From Aliishimia sp045106335 (GTDB lineage Bacteria; Pseudomonadota; Alphaproteobacteria; Rhodobacterales; Rhodobacteraceae), in contig JBGCEM010000024.1 in NCBI GenBank assembly GCA_045106335.1, positions 77,626-141,625 on the forward strand: a DNA stretch of 64,000 nt, in the 5' to 3' direction. Positions 1 through 7,782 of this stretch are shown one piece after another. The notes beneath the pieces were generated by a model that was not told the DNA's origin, ran no database searches, and saw nothing but the letters and a program-made list of their open reading frames with translations. The translations under genes were made by a program, and so were the position numbers. Every line of letters starts with the position of its first letter. The first letter of the stretch is position 1.

Positions 1-50
1 CCGATCCAGTCTTGTGGATCCGGATCCCGCCGGGTTTAGGATAGCGCAGC

Positions 51-818
51 ATGAGCACATCAATTTTGAAAATCGACATCGATGGTCCCATTGCGACTTT
101 GACGATGAACCGCCCCGACAAACGCAACGCCATGTGCGAAGCCTTGCTGGACGCGCTTAACGCATTTTTCATAGCCCCCCCCAAAGACGTGCGCGTCGTA
201 ATTTTGACTGGAACAGCGGGGCATTATTGCTCTGGTTTGGATCTGTCCGAACATGTGCATCGCTCGGCTGAAGACAACCTGTACCACTCGCGTCATTGGC
301 ATGCGGTCATGGAGAAAATACAGTTTGGTGGCCTGATCGTTGTATCTGCCATGTTTGGGGCCGTGATCGGGGGCGGGCTTGAACTGGCCTGCGCGACCCA
401 TGTGCGCATCGCCGAGGCCTCAACTGTGTTTCAACTGCCAGAGGGGCGGCGCGGCATCTTCGTGGGCGGTGGTGCCACGGCCCGGGTTGGGCGGATCTTG
501 GGTCCGGACCGCATGACCGAAATGATGCTGACTGGGCGCAAATATGGTGCTGAGGAAGGCAAATCCCTGGGCCTGGCACATTATGCAGTAGATGACGGTG
601 CGGCCTTACAACTGGCGCAGACCTTGGCGGGCAAAATCGCGCGCAATGCCCCTTTGTCGAATTATTTCATGGTCCAAGCGATCGCGCGGATTGGCGATAT
701 GTCGCAAGGCGATGGACTGTTCACGGAATCCGTTGTGGCGGCTTTGTCGCAAACCACCCCCGATGCCGAGGAGGGTCTGAAGGCCTTTCTGGAAAAACGC
801 GCACCGGTTTTCAGATGA
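51..818 (+). CDS. Enoyl-CoA hydratase/isomerase (crotonase) family protein
   Basis: A 255-aa crotonase, the usual family length. Visible signatures are NRPDKRNA (20-27), the oxyanion segment HYCSGLDL (58-65), and two acidic residues 20 apart, Glu111 in GGGLEL and Glu131 in LPEGRRG. That is the layout of the two catalytic glutamates of true enoyl-CoA hydratases. It precedes a feruloyl-CoA-synthase-like ligase and a CouO-like amidohydrolase on the same strand. I therefore infer hydration of an aryl-propenoyl-CoA, either for retro-aldol cleavage or in a non-beta-oxidative CouM-type route. The ATG start has AGGA at -12. The exact substrate cannot be read from sequence. Confidence 0.9.
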   Translation: MSTSILKIDIDGPIATLTMNRPDKRNAMCEALLDALNAFFIAPPKDVRVVILTGTAGHYCSGLDLSEHVHRSAEDNLYHSRHWHAVMEKIQFGGLIVVSAMFGAVIGGGLELACATHVRIAEASTVFQLPEGRRGIFVGGGATARVGRILGPDRMTEMMLTGRKYGAEEGKSLGLAHYAVDDGAALQLAQTLAGKIARNAPLSNYFMVQAIARIGDMSQGDGLFTESVVAALSQTTPDAEEGLKAFLEKRAPVFR

Positions 819-879
819 GACCCGGCTTGGCCCCAAATCCATGCCTGGATGAACCCTGGGATAAGGCCCTGCAGCTATT

Positions 880-1023
880 ATGGGCTATCACATGAAACGC
901 GCCGTTGATGTTATGTCGCGGCATAAAGATGCGTTGTTGCACGGAATTATTGTTGCCTCACGCGAGGCGGTAATCGCAGCCCATAGGCTGATCCAAGCGC
1001 GCAGCGGTAAGGAGCGAGCATGA
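880..1023 (+). CDS. Possible 47-aa peptide coupled to the downstream CoA ligase
   Basis: The 201-bp gap between the crotonase and the ligase carries an open frame ATG(880)-TGA(1023) of 47 codons. Its stop overlaps the ligase ATG in an ATGA arrangement, which is typical of translationally coupled operon genes. The predicted peptide is basic at both ends with an amphipathic middle (residues about 18-40: ALLHGIIVASREAVIAAHRL). I recognise no family. The upstream Shine-Dalgarno is weak (AAGG about 14 nt before the ATG). It could equally be a chance frame. Confidence 0.3.
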   Translation: MGYHMKRAVDVMSRHKDALLHGIIVASREAVIAAHRLIQARSGKERA

Positions 1024-2831
1024 AAAGAACGCAAGATTATCGTCCCCATGATGTAATCCGTAAGGACCAGCCGGACGGATCGATCCTACTCACCTCGAAT
1101 ACTTCCCTTGGACCCGTTGTCCAGACAACCGGCGATTGGCTGACTCACTGGGCGGATACGGCCGCGGATCGCGTTTTTGTGGCCGAACGCAGTGGCTTGG
1201 GGTGGCGCAGTGAAAGCTATGGCGCAACGCGGCAAAAGGTTGTTGCCCTTGGCTCTGCTTTGTTGGGGCGGGGCCTGACCGCAGACACTCCGATCCTTAT
1301 TTTGTCGGGGAACAGTGTCGATCACGCACTTCTCAGCCTGGCAGCGCAATATGTTGGCATTCCGACTGTGCCCGTAGCAGAGCAATATTCATTGGTCCCC
1401 GCAGCCCACGGCCGGTTGGTGCAAGCCTTTGAAATGGTTCAGCCAAAGATGGTCTATGTCGCTTGCGCCACGCAATATGACGCAGCATTGAACTTGGATG
1501 TCCTGCAGGGTGTTGAAGTCGTGTCCTCAAACCCTGGCCCTGTTGCCACCACAAGTTTTGAGACACTCCTGGCTGGTGACCCCACCATTGATATCAACGC
1601 CGCCCATGCAAAGGTGACCCCCGAAACAGTCGCCAAGATCTTGATGACATCGGGGTCAACCTCGGCCCCCAAAGGCGTTCTGACGACCCATAAAATGATG
1701 TGCGTGAATCAGTCTCAACTGAAGGTTGCATTTCCCTTTCTTGAAGACCGCCCTCCGCGCATTGTGGATTGGCTGCCTTGGAACCACGTTTTTGGCGGCT
1801 CGCATAATGTGAACATGATGCTGGCCAATGGTGGCTCGATTTATATCGATGCGGGCAAACCGGTGACGGGCTTGTTTGATCAAACGGTCGAGAACCTTAA
1901 GCTGATGACGGGAACGTTGTGTTTCAACGTGCCAATGGGGTACAAAATGCTACTGGACGCGCTGCAGCAAGACACATCCTTGCGGCAACGGTTCTTTGAA
2001 AATCTCGATCTGATGGTTTACGCGGGCGCGTCGCTGCCTCAGGACGTTTGGGACGGGCTGGAATCCATGGCGATGCAGGTAAAAGGCGAGGTGCCTTTGA
2101 TCACGTCCTCTTGGGGGCTGACGGAAACCGCGCCTGCGGTGCTGGTGCAACAGGAACCCACCGATAGATCTGGCGTTGTGGGCGTGCCGTTGCCGGGTGC
2201 GTCGATCAAACTGATCCCGCAAGGTGATGACCGCTTTGAGGTCCGTGCCAAGGGCGACAATATCATGACCGCCTATCATAATGCGCCGGACAAAACGGCG
2301 GATGCGTTCGATGACGATGGTTTCTTTATTTCAGGGGATGCGATGAAGTTCGTGGACCCAGATGACATGAACAAAGGCTTGAAATTCGACGGGCGCATCA
2401 GCGAAGACTTTAAACTGCTGACCGGTACATGGGTGCGCGCAGCGAATTTGCGGTTGGATCTGTTGGTGCAGCTGGCCCCGCTGGTGGCAGATATGGTGGT
2501 CACCGGGGCGGATAAAAGCCAGATTGGCTTGTTGATTCTTCCGAATATGGCGGCGCTGAAAACGCTTGGAATGGATACGAAAGCGACAAATGGCGCGTTG
2601 TGTGATCCTGGCCTGTTGGATCAGATCAAATCGCATCTGGAAGCCCATGGTAAGGGGGCCAGCAGCTCTACTCGGATCGCGCGGGCCCTTGTTTTAAGCG
2701 AACCGCCCTCTTTGCCCGATGGCGAGATAACAGCCAAGGGCAACTTGAACTTTCGAAAAATCCTGGACCGTCGCGCCGATATGGTGACGCGGCTCTATTC
2801 TGACACCGACCCTGCGGTCATCATTCTGTAG
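1020..2831 (+). CDS. Feruloyl-CoA synthase-like AMP-dependent CoA ligase
   Basis: A 603-aa adenylate-forming ligase. The AMP-binding P-loop TSGSTSAPKG lies near residue 210, SSWGLTETAPA near 362-372 and ISGDAMKF near 437. It has the EDFKLLTGTWV stretch after the GR motif and a C-terminal KGNLNFRKILDRRA around 572, features I associate with feruloyl-CoA synthetases rather than fatty-acid ligases. Expected reaction: hydroxycinnamate (ferulate/coumarate type) + ATP + CoA to the thioester in the cytoplasm. The ATG has a strong AAGGAG 6 nt upstream. With the crotonase before it and the amidohydrolase after it, it forms the entry step of an aryl-propanoid pathway. Substrate range is inferred. Confidence 0.85.
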   Translation: MKRTQDYRPHDVIRKDQPDGSILLTSNTSLGPVVQTTGDWLTHWADTAADRVFVAERSGLGWRSESYGATRQKVVALGSALLGRGLTADTPILILSGNSVDHALLSLAAQYVGIPTVPVAEQYSLVPAAHGRLVQAFEMVQPKMVYVACATQYDAALNLDVLQGVEVVSSNPGPVATTSFETLLAGDPTIDINAAHAKVTPETVAKILMTSGSTSAPKGVLTTHKMMCVNQSQLKVAFPFLEDRPPRIVDWLPWNHVFGGSHNVNMMLANGGSIYIDAGKPVTGLFDQTVENLKLMTGTLCFNVPMGYKMLLDALQQDTSLRQRFFENLDLMVYAGASLPQDVWDGLESMAMQVKGEVPLITSSWGLTETAPAVLVQQEPTDRSGVVGVPLPGASIKLIPQGDDRFEVRAKGDNIMTAYHNAPDKTADAFDDDGFFISGDAMKFVDPDDMNKGLKFDGRISEDFKLLTGTWVRAANLRLDLLVQLAPLVADMVVTGADKSQIGLLILPNMAALKTLGMDTKATNGALCDPGLLDQIKSHLEAHGKGASSSTRIARALVLSEPPSLPDGEITAKGNLNFRKILDRRADMVTRLYSDTDPAVIIL

Positions 2832-2843
2832 AAGGACCTGTTT

Positions 2844-3716
2844 ATGGTCGATATTTCCAAAGTTCGCGCAATCGACATCCACACCCATGCCGAAGAACCC
2901 TGCGGCTGTCACGATGATGATGGCTATGACGATCTGCAAGCCACGATGGCGCAATATTTCCGCGCGCCCTGGACCCATCCCCCCACGATTGAGGAAACCG
3001 CTGCCCATTACCGCGCGCAAAACATCGCCGCCGTGATCTTTCCTGTCGATAGCGAGCGCGAAACGGGCTATCGGCGCTATAAGAACGAAGAGGTCGCCGA
3101 GCTGGCCGCCGCCAATGATGATGTGCTGATTCCCTTTGCCTCAATTGATCCGTGGAAAGGCAAAATGGGCGTGCGCGAAGCGCGGCGGTTGATCAAGGAT
3201 TTCGGGATCAAAGGCTTTAAGTTTCACCCCACCATGCAGGGGTTTTATCCCAATGATCGCATGGCCTACCCGCTGTATGAGGCCATCGCCGAAGAAGGTG
3301 GCATTGCGCTGTTTCACACCGGCCAAACCGGCGTCGGATCGGGTATGCCGGGGGGCAATGGCATGCGGCTGAAATACTCAAATCCTATGTATATGGATGA
3401 TGTGGCTGTGGATTTCCCAGCGATGAAAATCATCCTGGCTCATCCCAGTTTTCCTTGGCAGGAAGAGGCCCTGGCCGTCGCGCAACACAAGCCCAATGTC
3501 TATATCGATCTGTCGGGGTGGTCGCCAAAATATTTCCCTGAAATCCTGGTGCGTTACTGCAATTCGATCCTGAAAAAGAAGGTGCTGTTTGGCTCTGATT
3601 GGCCGATGATCACACCGGAACGCTGGCTGGCGGATTTCGAAAAGATCGCGATCAAAGACGAGCTACGCGAAGATATTACCAAGAGCAACGCAGCGCGGCT
3701 TTTGGGGCTGGTCTAG
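2844..3716 (+). CDS. Amidohydrolase-2 family protein (CouO/ACMSD-like)
   Basis: A 290-aa metal-dependent hydrolase with the TIM-barrel amidohydrolase signature. It shows an N-terminal HxH (His13, His15 in DIHTHAE), KFHP, FHTG, the AHPS motif after strand 6 and a terminal GSDWP aspartate. The family includes decarboxylases (ACMSD) and CouO of Rhodococcus, which cleaves 4-hydroxyphenyl-beta-ketoacyl-CoA. The position 12 nt after a feruloyl-CoA-synthase-like gene makes a CouO-like hydrolytic step the best inference. The RBS AAGGA sits between the genes. A decarboxylase role cannot be excluded. Confidence 0.85.
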   Translation: MVDISKVRAIDIHTHAEEPCGCHDDDGYDDLQATMAQYFRAPWTHPPTIEETAAHYRAQNIAAVIFPVDSERETGYRRYKNEEVAELAAANDDVLIPFASIDPWKGKMGVREARRLIKDFGIKGFKFHPTMQGFYPNDRMAYPLYEAIAEEGGIALFHTGQTGVGSGMPGGNGMRLKYSNPMYMDDVAVDFPAMKIILAHPSFPWQEEALAVAQHKPNVYIDLSGWSPKYFPEILVRYCNSILKKKVLFGSDWPMITPERWLADFEKIAIKDELREDITKSNAARLLGLV

Positions 3717-4181
3717 GTGCAGATCCCGGTCCCTTCTTTGCGCCATTCTTTTACCCTCCAGATTGAGCTGGGCGCGCCGATCGAAATGGGCAAAGGGCGC
3801 GCGGGGCAGCGGCGGATTATCCCCATTCTTGGCGGGGTTGCTTTGGGTCCTGATATCAAAGGCGACGTGCTGAACATTGGGGCGGATTGGCAGACGATTT
3901 TTGACGATGGCGCAGCACACCTGGACACGCGCTATGCGCTGCGCAGCCACGATGGGGCGATCATTGAGGTCGTCAATATTGGTGTGCGCCATGGCCCACC
4001 AAAGGTGATCGCGCGCTTGGCTGCGGGCGAGGATGTCGACCCCAGCCAGTACTACATGCGCACTGCCGCCCGGCTGGAAACGGGCGATCCGGCTTATGCT
4101 TGGGTAAACCATACGCTGTTTGTCTGCGCGGGGATCCGGCGTGCCTCGGCTGTTGAAATCGCTTATTACGCAGTGGAATAG
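3717..4181 (+). CDS. DUF3237 family protein
   Basis: A 154-aa protein that I recognise as a DUF3237 member from its start (L-F-T-L-Q-I-E-L-G-type strand), the GRRIIPILGG-like segment and the terminal YAWVNHTLFVCAG. It begins with GTG directly abutting the TAG of the amidohydrolase, so it is translationally coupled to it. DUF3237 proteins are small beta-barrel proteins often found in aromatic catabolic clusters, with no established reaction known to me. No signal peptide or membrane segment is seen. A small enzyme or binding role on an aromatic intermediate is only an inference from context. Confidence 0.8.
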   Translation: MQIPVPSLRHSFTLQIELGAPIEMGKGRAGQRRIIPILGGVALGPDIKGDVLNIGADWQTIFDDGAAHLDTRYALRSHDGAIIEVVNIGVRHGPPKVIARLAAGEDVDPSQYYMRTAARLETGDPAYAWVNHTLFVCAGIRRASAVEIAYYAVE

Positions 4182-4191
4182 GAAGGCCGTC

Positions 4192-5985
4192 GTGCAGTAT
4201 CATTTGAATGGCTACCGCCCTGGATCGCCGCATGTGCAAAAGGCAGCCACGCTGACACAGGACGACCCGAATAATGTCGATGTGCTGATCATTGGCTGCG
4301 GGCCTGCGGGGCTGACCTTGGCCGCGCAATTGTCTGCCTTTCCTGATATAAAAACCCGCATCGTAGAACGCAAATCCGGCCCCCTGACCGTGGGACAGGC
4401 CGATGGGATCGCGTGCCGGTCTATGGAGATGTTCGAAGCGTTCGGCTTTGCCCATCTTGTCCGCCATGAGGCCTATTGGGTCAACGAAACCACCTTTTGG
4501 CGTCCTGGCCCGAACGGTGGGTTGACCCGCACGGGACGCATCCAAGATGTTGAGGACGGGCTATCCGAACAGCCCCATACGATCCTGAACCAAGCGCGCG
4601 TGCATGACTTTTACTTGGAGATTATGCAAAATAGTCCCCGCCGTTTGGTTCCCGATTATGACCGAACCTTGCTATCATTGAACGTGGATCCAAGCCAAGA
4701 TCACCCAGTCACCGCACAGCTACAGATCGCGGATGGGGGGACAGAAACTCTCCAAGCGCGCTATGTTGTCGGCTGTGACGGGGCGCGAAGTGCGGTGCGC
4801 AAGTCCATGGGTTTGACGCTGGACGGGGACAGTGCGCGCCAGCTTTGGGGTGTTATGGACGTGCTGGCCGTGACCGATTTTCCCGATATCCGGCTAAAAT
4901 CCGCGATCCAATCCGCCACCCAAGGTAGCCTGCTGATCATCCCGCGCGAGGGCGGGTATATGGTGCGTATGTATATAGAGCTGGACGCGCTCGCGGTGGG
5001 GGAACGTGCGGCTGATCGCGATGTGTCGCCCGCCATGCTGATCGAAAAGGCCCAAGCGATCTTCGCGCCTTACAGCTTGGATGTTAAAGACGTCGTCTGG
5101 TGGTCGGCCTATGAAATTGGGCAGCGGGTCTGCGCGCGGTTTGACAATGACCCGCAAGATCCACGCATTTTTATCGCGGGCGATGCCTGTCACACACACA
5201 GTCCCAAAGCCGGGCAGGGGATGAATGTGTCGATGGCTGATAGCTTTAACTTGGGTTGGAAACTGGCCTTGGTGCTGCGCGGGCAAGCCAAGCCAGAGCT
5301 GTTGCGCACCTATTCCGCCGAGCGTCAGGCCAAAGCCAAAGAGCTGATCGAGTTTGATCGTGATATGGCGCACACCTTCAGCACGACCTCTGATTCAGAC
5401 GTGTTCCAGCGTTATTTTTCCAAACATGCGCGTTACACGGCGGGGGTTGAGACCCGGTATGACCCGTCTCTGATCATAGGTCCCGACACCCATCAAGCAC
5501 TGGCCAAAGGGTTTCAGATCGGCACGCGGTTTCACTCGGCCCCGGTGATCCGCCTGGCAGATGGAAAGCCGTTGCATCTGGGACATACGCTTCAGGCCGA
5601 TGGACTTTGGCGGGTGTTTCTGTTCGCCTCGGATACGGACAACGGTGCATCGGGCGGCCCGATTGCCACAGTGCTGAAGGACTTGGATCTTAGCCCGTAT
5701 GCCATAGATATCCGCGCCGTGTTCCAACAGCCACACACAACGCTTGCCTTGGATAAGATGCCGCAAGGTCTGCGCCCGCAAAAGGGACGGTTTGGTCTGG
5801 TGGATTACGAAAAGATCTTCTGTGCCGATCCCAAAACGGACGATATCTTTAAGCTACGCGAGATCGACCGCGCTAAGGGTGCGATGATCGTCATTCGACC
5901 TGACCAATATGTGGCCCATATTTTGCCACTTACGGAGGTATCAGCCTTGCAAGACTTCCTGGCAGGATATCTGAACCCGGTCTAA
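4192..5985 (+). CDS. FAD-dependent aromatic hydroxylase (phenol 2-monooxygenase/3-hydroxybenzoate hydroxylase type)
   Basis: A flavoprotein monooxygenase of 597 aa from the GTG at 4192, which has AGGAAGG just upstream. An in-frame ATG at 4120 lies inside the previous gene and is less likely. The FAD dinucleotide motif GCGPAGLT is near residue 35 and the second FAD motif FIAGDACHTHSPKAGQGMN near 332. The C-terminal ~170 residues match the thioredoxin-like dimerisation domain of phenol hydroxylases. Expected reaction: NAD(P)H- and O2-dependent ortho or para hydroxylation of a phenolic ring, preparing it for cleavage. It is the last enzyme gene before the TRAP transporter. Substrate not determinable. 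Confidence 0.88.
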   Translation: MQYHLNGYRPGSPHVQKAATLTQDDPNNVDVLIIGCGPAGLTLAAQLSAFPDIKTRIVERKSGPLTVGQADGIACRSMEMFEAFGFAHLVRHEAYWVNETTFWRPGPNGGLTRTGRIQDVEDGLSEQPHTILNQARVHDFYLEIMQNSPRRLVPDYDRTLLSLNVDPSQDHPVTAQLQIADGGTETLQARYVVGCDGARSAVRKSMGLTLDGDSARQLWGVMDVLAVTDFPDIRLKSAIQSATQGSLLIIPREGGYMVRMYIELDALAVGERAADRDVSPAMLIEKAQAIFAPYSLDVKDVVWWSAYEIGQRVCARFDNDPQDPRIFIAGDACHTHSPKAGQGMNVSMADSFNLGWKLALVLRGQAKPELLRTYSAERQAKAKELIEFDRDMAHTFSTTSDSDVFQRYFSKHARYTAGVETRYDPSLIIGPDTHQALAKGFQIGTRFHSAPVIRLADGKPLHLGHTLQADGLWRVFLFASDTDNGASGGPIATVLKDLDLSPYAIDIRAVFQQPHTTLALDKMPQGLRPQKGRFGLVDYEKIFCADPKTDDIFKLREIDRAKGAMIVIRPDQYVAHILPLTEVSALQDFLAGYLNPV

Positions 5986-5996
5986 TCGATCTCAAC

Positions 5997-6016
5997 GTTA
6001 TATTGTATAATGAAAC
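5997..6016. promoter_or_regulatory. Dyad-symmetric putative operator upstream of the TRAP operon
   Basis: A 20-bp interrupted palindrome GTTnnATTnTAnAATnnAAC lies just after the hydroxylase stop. It overlaps a TATAAT-like hexamer (6006-6011), as a repressor operator over a promoter would. The family of the regulator is unknown and none is encoded nearby in the window. Confidence 0.35.
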
Positions 6017-6032
6017 AAGGTTGCGATGCAGT

Positions 6033-6088
6033 AAGACATGGTGTCTTGTACCCAACATGAGGCTCCGAAGCCCGAAATGCCGGGTACA
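6033..6088 (+). promoter_or_regulatory. Structured 5' leader of the dctP transcript
   Basis: Two adjacent foldable elements precede dctP. The first is AAGACA-tgg-TGTCTT (6033-6047). The second is a nested hairpin at 6047-6088 with outer stem TGTACCC/GGGTACA (7 bp), a short CAT/ATG step, and inner stem GGCT/AGCC closed by CCGA. No U-tract follows directly, so it is not an obvious intrinsic terminator. The ribosome site GGGAGG of dctP lies about 20 nt downstream. It may be an mRNA-stability or regulatory element. Confidence 0.4.
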
Positions 6089-6117
6089 CAGAGAGCCAGT
6101 TTTTTGGGAGGAAAACA

Positions 6118-7146
6118 ATGAAACGTAGAACATTCATAGCAGCGGGACTTGTCGCATCGGCTTTCGCCTTTGGGTTGTCGGCATCGGCGGCTTTTGCCGA
6201 CACTGTCACCTTGCGCATGTCCACATGGTTGCCGCCAAAACACCACCACACGGCAGTAACTTTGCCGAAATGGATCGCGGCGATAGAAGAAGCCTCAGGC
6301 GGCACGTTGAAAATCAAAATCGATCCAGCTCCGATTGCGAAACCCCCAGGTCAGTATGACGTGGTGCGCGACGGCGCGGCGGATTTGTCCTATCATGTGG
6401 TCGCCTACACGCCTGGTCCGTTTGAGATCCTGCGCGGATCCGAACTGCCCTTCCTGTCGCCCAGTGCCGAAATCGGATCGCAAGCGGCCTATGATTGGTA
6501 TGATCGTAACATCGGTTTTGATAAGGAATTCAAAGATGTAAAGATCATCACGATGTTCGTGCACGGCCCCGGCGCGGTACATTCCAAAGAACCGATCCAA
6601 ACGCTGGATGACTTAGCAGGCGTAAAGCTGCGCGTTGGCGGCGGTGGTGTGCGTATGGCCGAAGCTTTGGGCGCAACGCCCGTCGCGATGCCAGCCACGC
6701 AAGCCTATGAGGCGATCCAAAAAGGCGTGGCCGATGGTGCGATGTTCCCCTTTGAATCCATCGCTGGATTCCGCTTGGGCGAGCTGGTGAACTACCATTT
6801 GGAAATCCCTGGTGGGCTTTATACAACCCCTTTCGCCATCATGATGAACCCCGCGAAATTCGACAAATTGTCGGATGCGCATAAACAGATTCTGTCTGAT
6901 CTGGGTGGCGTGAATGGTGCCAAGATCTTGGGTCAGGGTTGGGATGATGCCGATGCTGTTGGCCGGGCCAAAGCGGTCGAGCAAGACGGTGTGTTCCATA
7001 CACTTGAAGGTGCAGAGCTCGACAAGTGGAAAGAGAAAATCGCGTTCATGGACGCAGATTGGATCGCAAAAGCCGATGCGGCGGGTCTGGATGGTGCAGC
7101 CCTATTGGAAGACTTCAAAGCCACTGTGGCCAAGTTTTCTGAGTAA
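6118..7146 (+). CDS. dctP: TRAP transporter substrate-binding protein (DctP family)
   Basis: A 342-aa periplasmic solute receptor with an N-terminal export signal (KRRTFIAAGL followed by a hydrophobic stretch, cleavage after ASAAFA about residue 27). The mature part has the DctP pattern: a STWLPPKHHH-type start, GAADLSYHVVAYTPG, LDDLAGVKLRVGGG, and a MPATQAYEAIQKGVADG region containing the family's ligand-helix. It delivers a carboxylate-type ligand to the DctQM permease. Its place behind the CoA ligase/hydroxylase genes suggests an aromatic carboxylate. A strong GGGAGG RBS is present. The signal has an RR pair but no strong Tat consensus. Confidence 0.93.
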   Translation: MKRRTFIAAGLVASAFAFGLSASAAFADTVTLRMSTWLPPKHHHTAVTLPKWIAAIEEASGGTLKIKIDPAPIAKPPGQYDVVRDGAADLSYHVVAYTPGPFEILRGSELPFLSPSAEIGSQAAYDWYDRNIGFDKEFKDVKIITMFVHGPGAVHSKEPIQTLDDLAGVKLRVGGGGVRMAEALGATPVAMPATQAYEAIQKGVADGAMFPFESIAGFRLGELVNYHLEIPGGLYTTPFAIMMNPAKFDKLSDAHKQILSDLGGVNGAKILGQGWDDADAVGRAKAVEQDGVFHTLEGAELDKWKEKIAFMDADWIAKADAAGLDGAALLEDFKATVAKFSE

Positions 7147-7154
7147 CACGACTG

Positions 7155-7180
7155 GCGGCGTTTGGGGATCTTAACGCCGC
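7155..7180 (+). terminator. Intercistronic hairpin between dctP and dctQ
   Basis: A perfect 8-bp stem GCGGCGTT/AACGCCGC with a 10-nt loop, followed by TTTA. It could stop or stabilise dctP mRNA so that the binding protein is made in excess over the membrane subunits, a common arrangement in TRAP and ABC operons. The U-run is short, so full termination is doubtful. Confidence 0.55.
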
Positions 7181-7302
7181 TTTACAGCTCGCTGCCTTTA
7201 ACCTGAGGTATCACGACCGCAAATGTCCCGAGAACGCACAGCGTGACAGGGCATTTGTTGTTCAGGTGTTAGGCAGAGTGCTTTAAAGACCGCTGGGGGG
7301 CT

Positions 7303-7782
7303 ATGGTGGAACATCAGTTGAAACGGATTTCGAACGTACTGGCGGGCTTTGCCTGCCTGGTGTTGATGGGGATCATGGCGGTTACCTTTGTGGATGTGGT
7401 CGGGCGCTATTTCTTTAACGCGCCGATCACTTTCGCGGTCGAGCTGATCCAGCTGGGCATGGGGCTTCTGGTGTTGTTCGGCCTGGCGATCACAACGCTG
7501 CAACGCGGACATATTGCTGTGGATATTGTGGAAACACTGGTGCCCGCCTCGTTTGGAAAGCTGTTTGCCGCCATCGCGGCTTTGTGTGGTTTAGTTTTTA
7601 TCGGACTGATCGCATGGAGGTTATGGGATCGCGCGTTTAAGTTCATGGATGATGGCTTGGCGACGGATGTCCTGTTCCTGCCAGTCTGGCCCGTCGTGCT
7701 GCTTATGGCTTTGGGGGCCAGCGTCGCAGCACTTGTTGCGTTGATCCAAGTGATCCATCCCAGCACAGGACGGCGCGGCTGA
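7303..7782 (+). CDS. dctQ: TRAP transporter small permease (DctQ family)
   Basis: A 159-aa membrane protein with four hydrophobic segments (about residues 12-34, 46-66, 86-106, 126-148), the usual size and topology of DctQ. The family motif VDVVGRYFFNAPITFAVEL follows the first helix. It pairs with the large permease in the cytoplasmic membrane. Its TGA stop overlaps the ATG of dctM (ATGG at 7782), indicating coupled translation. The 156-bp gap to dctP contains a strong hairpin. Confidence 0.92.
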   Translation: MVEHQLKRISNVLAGFACLVLMGIMAVTFVDVVGRYFFNAPITFAVELIQLGMGLLVLFGLAITTLQRGHIAVDIVETLVPASFGKLFAAIAALCGLVFIGLIAWRLWDRAFKFMDDGLATDVLFLPVWPVVLLMALGASVAALVALIQVIHPSTGRRG

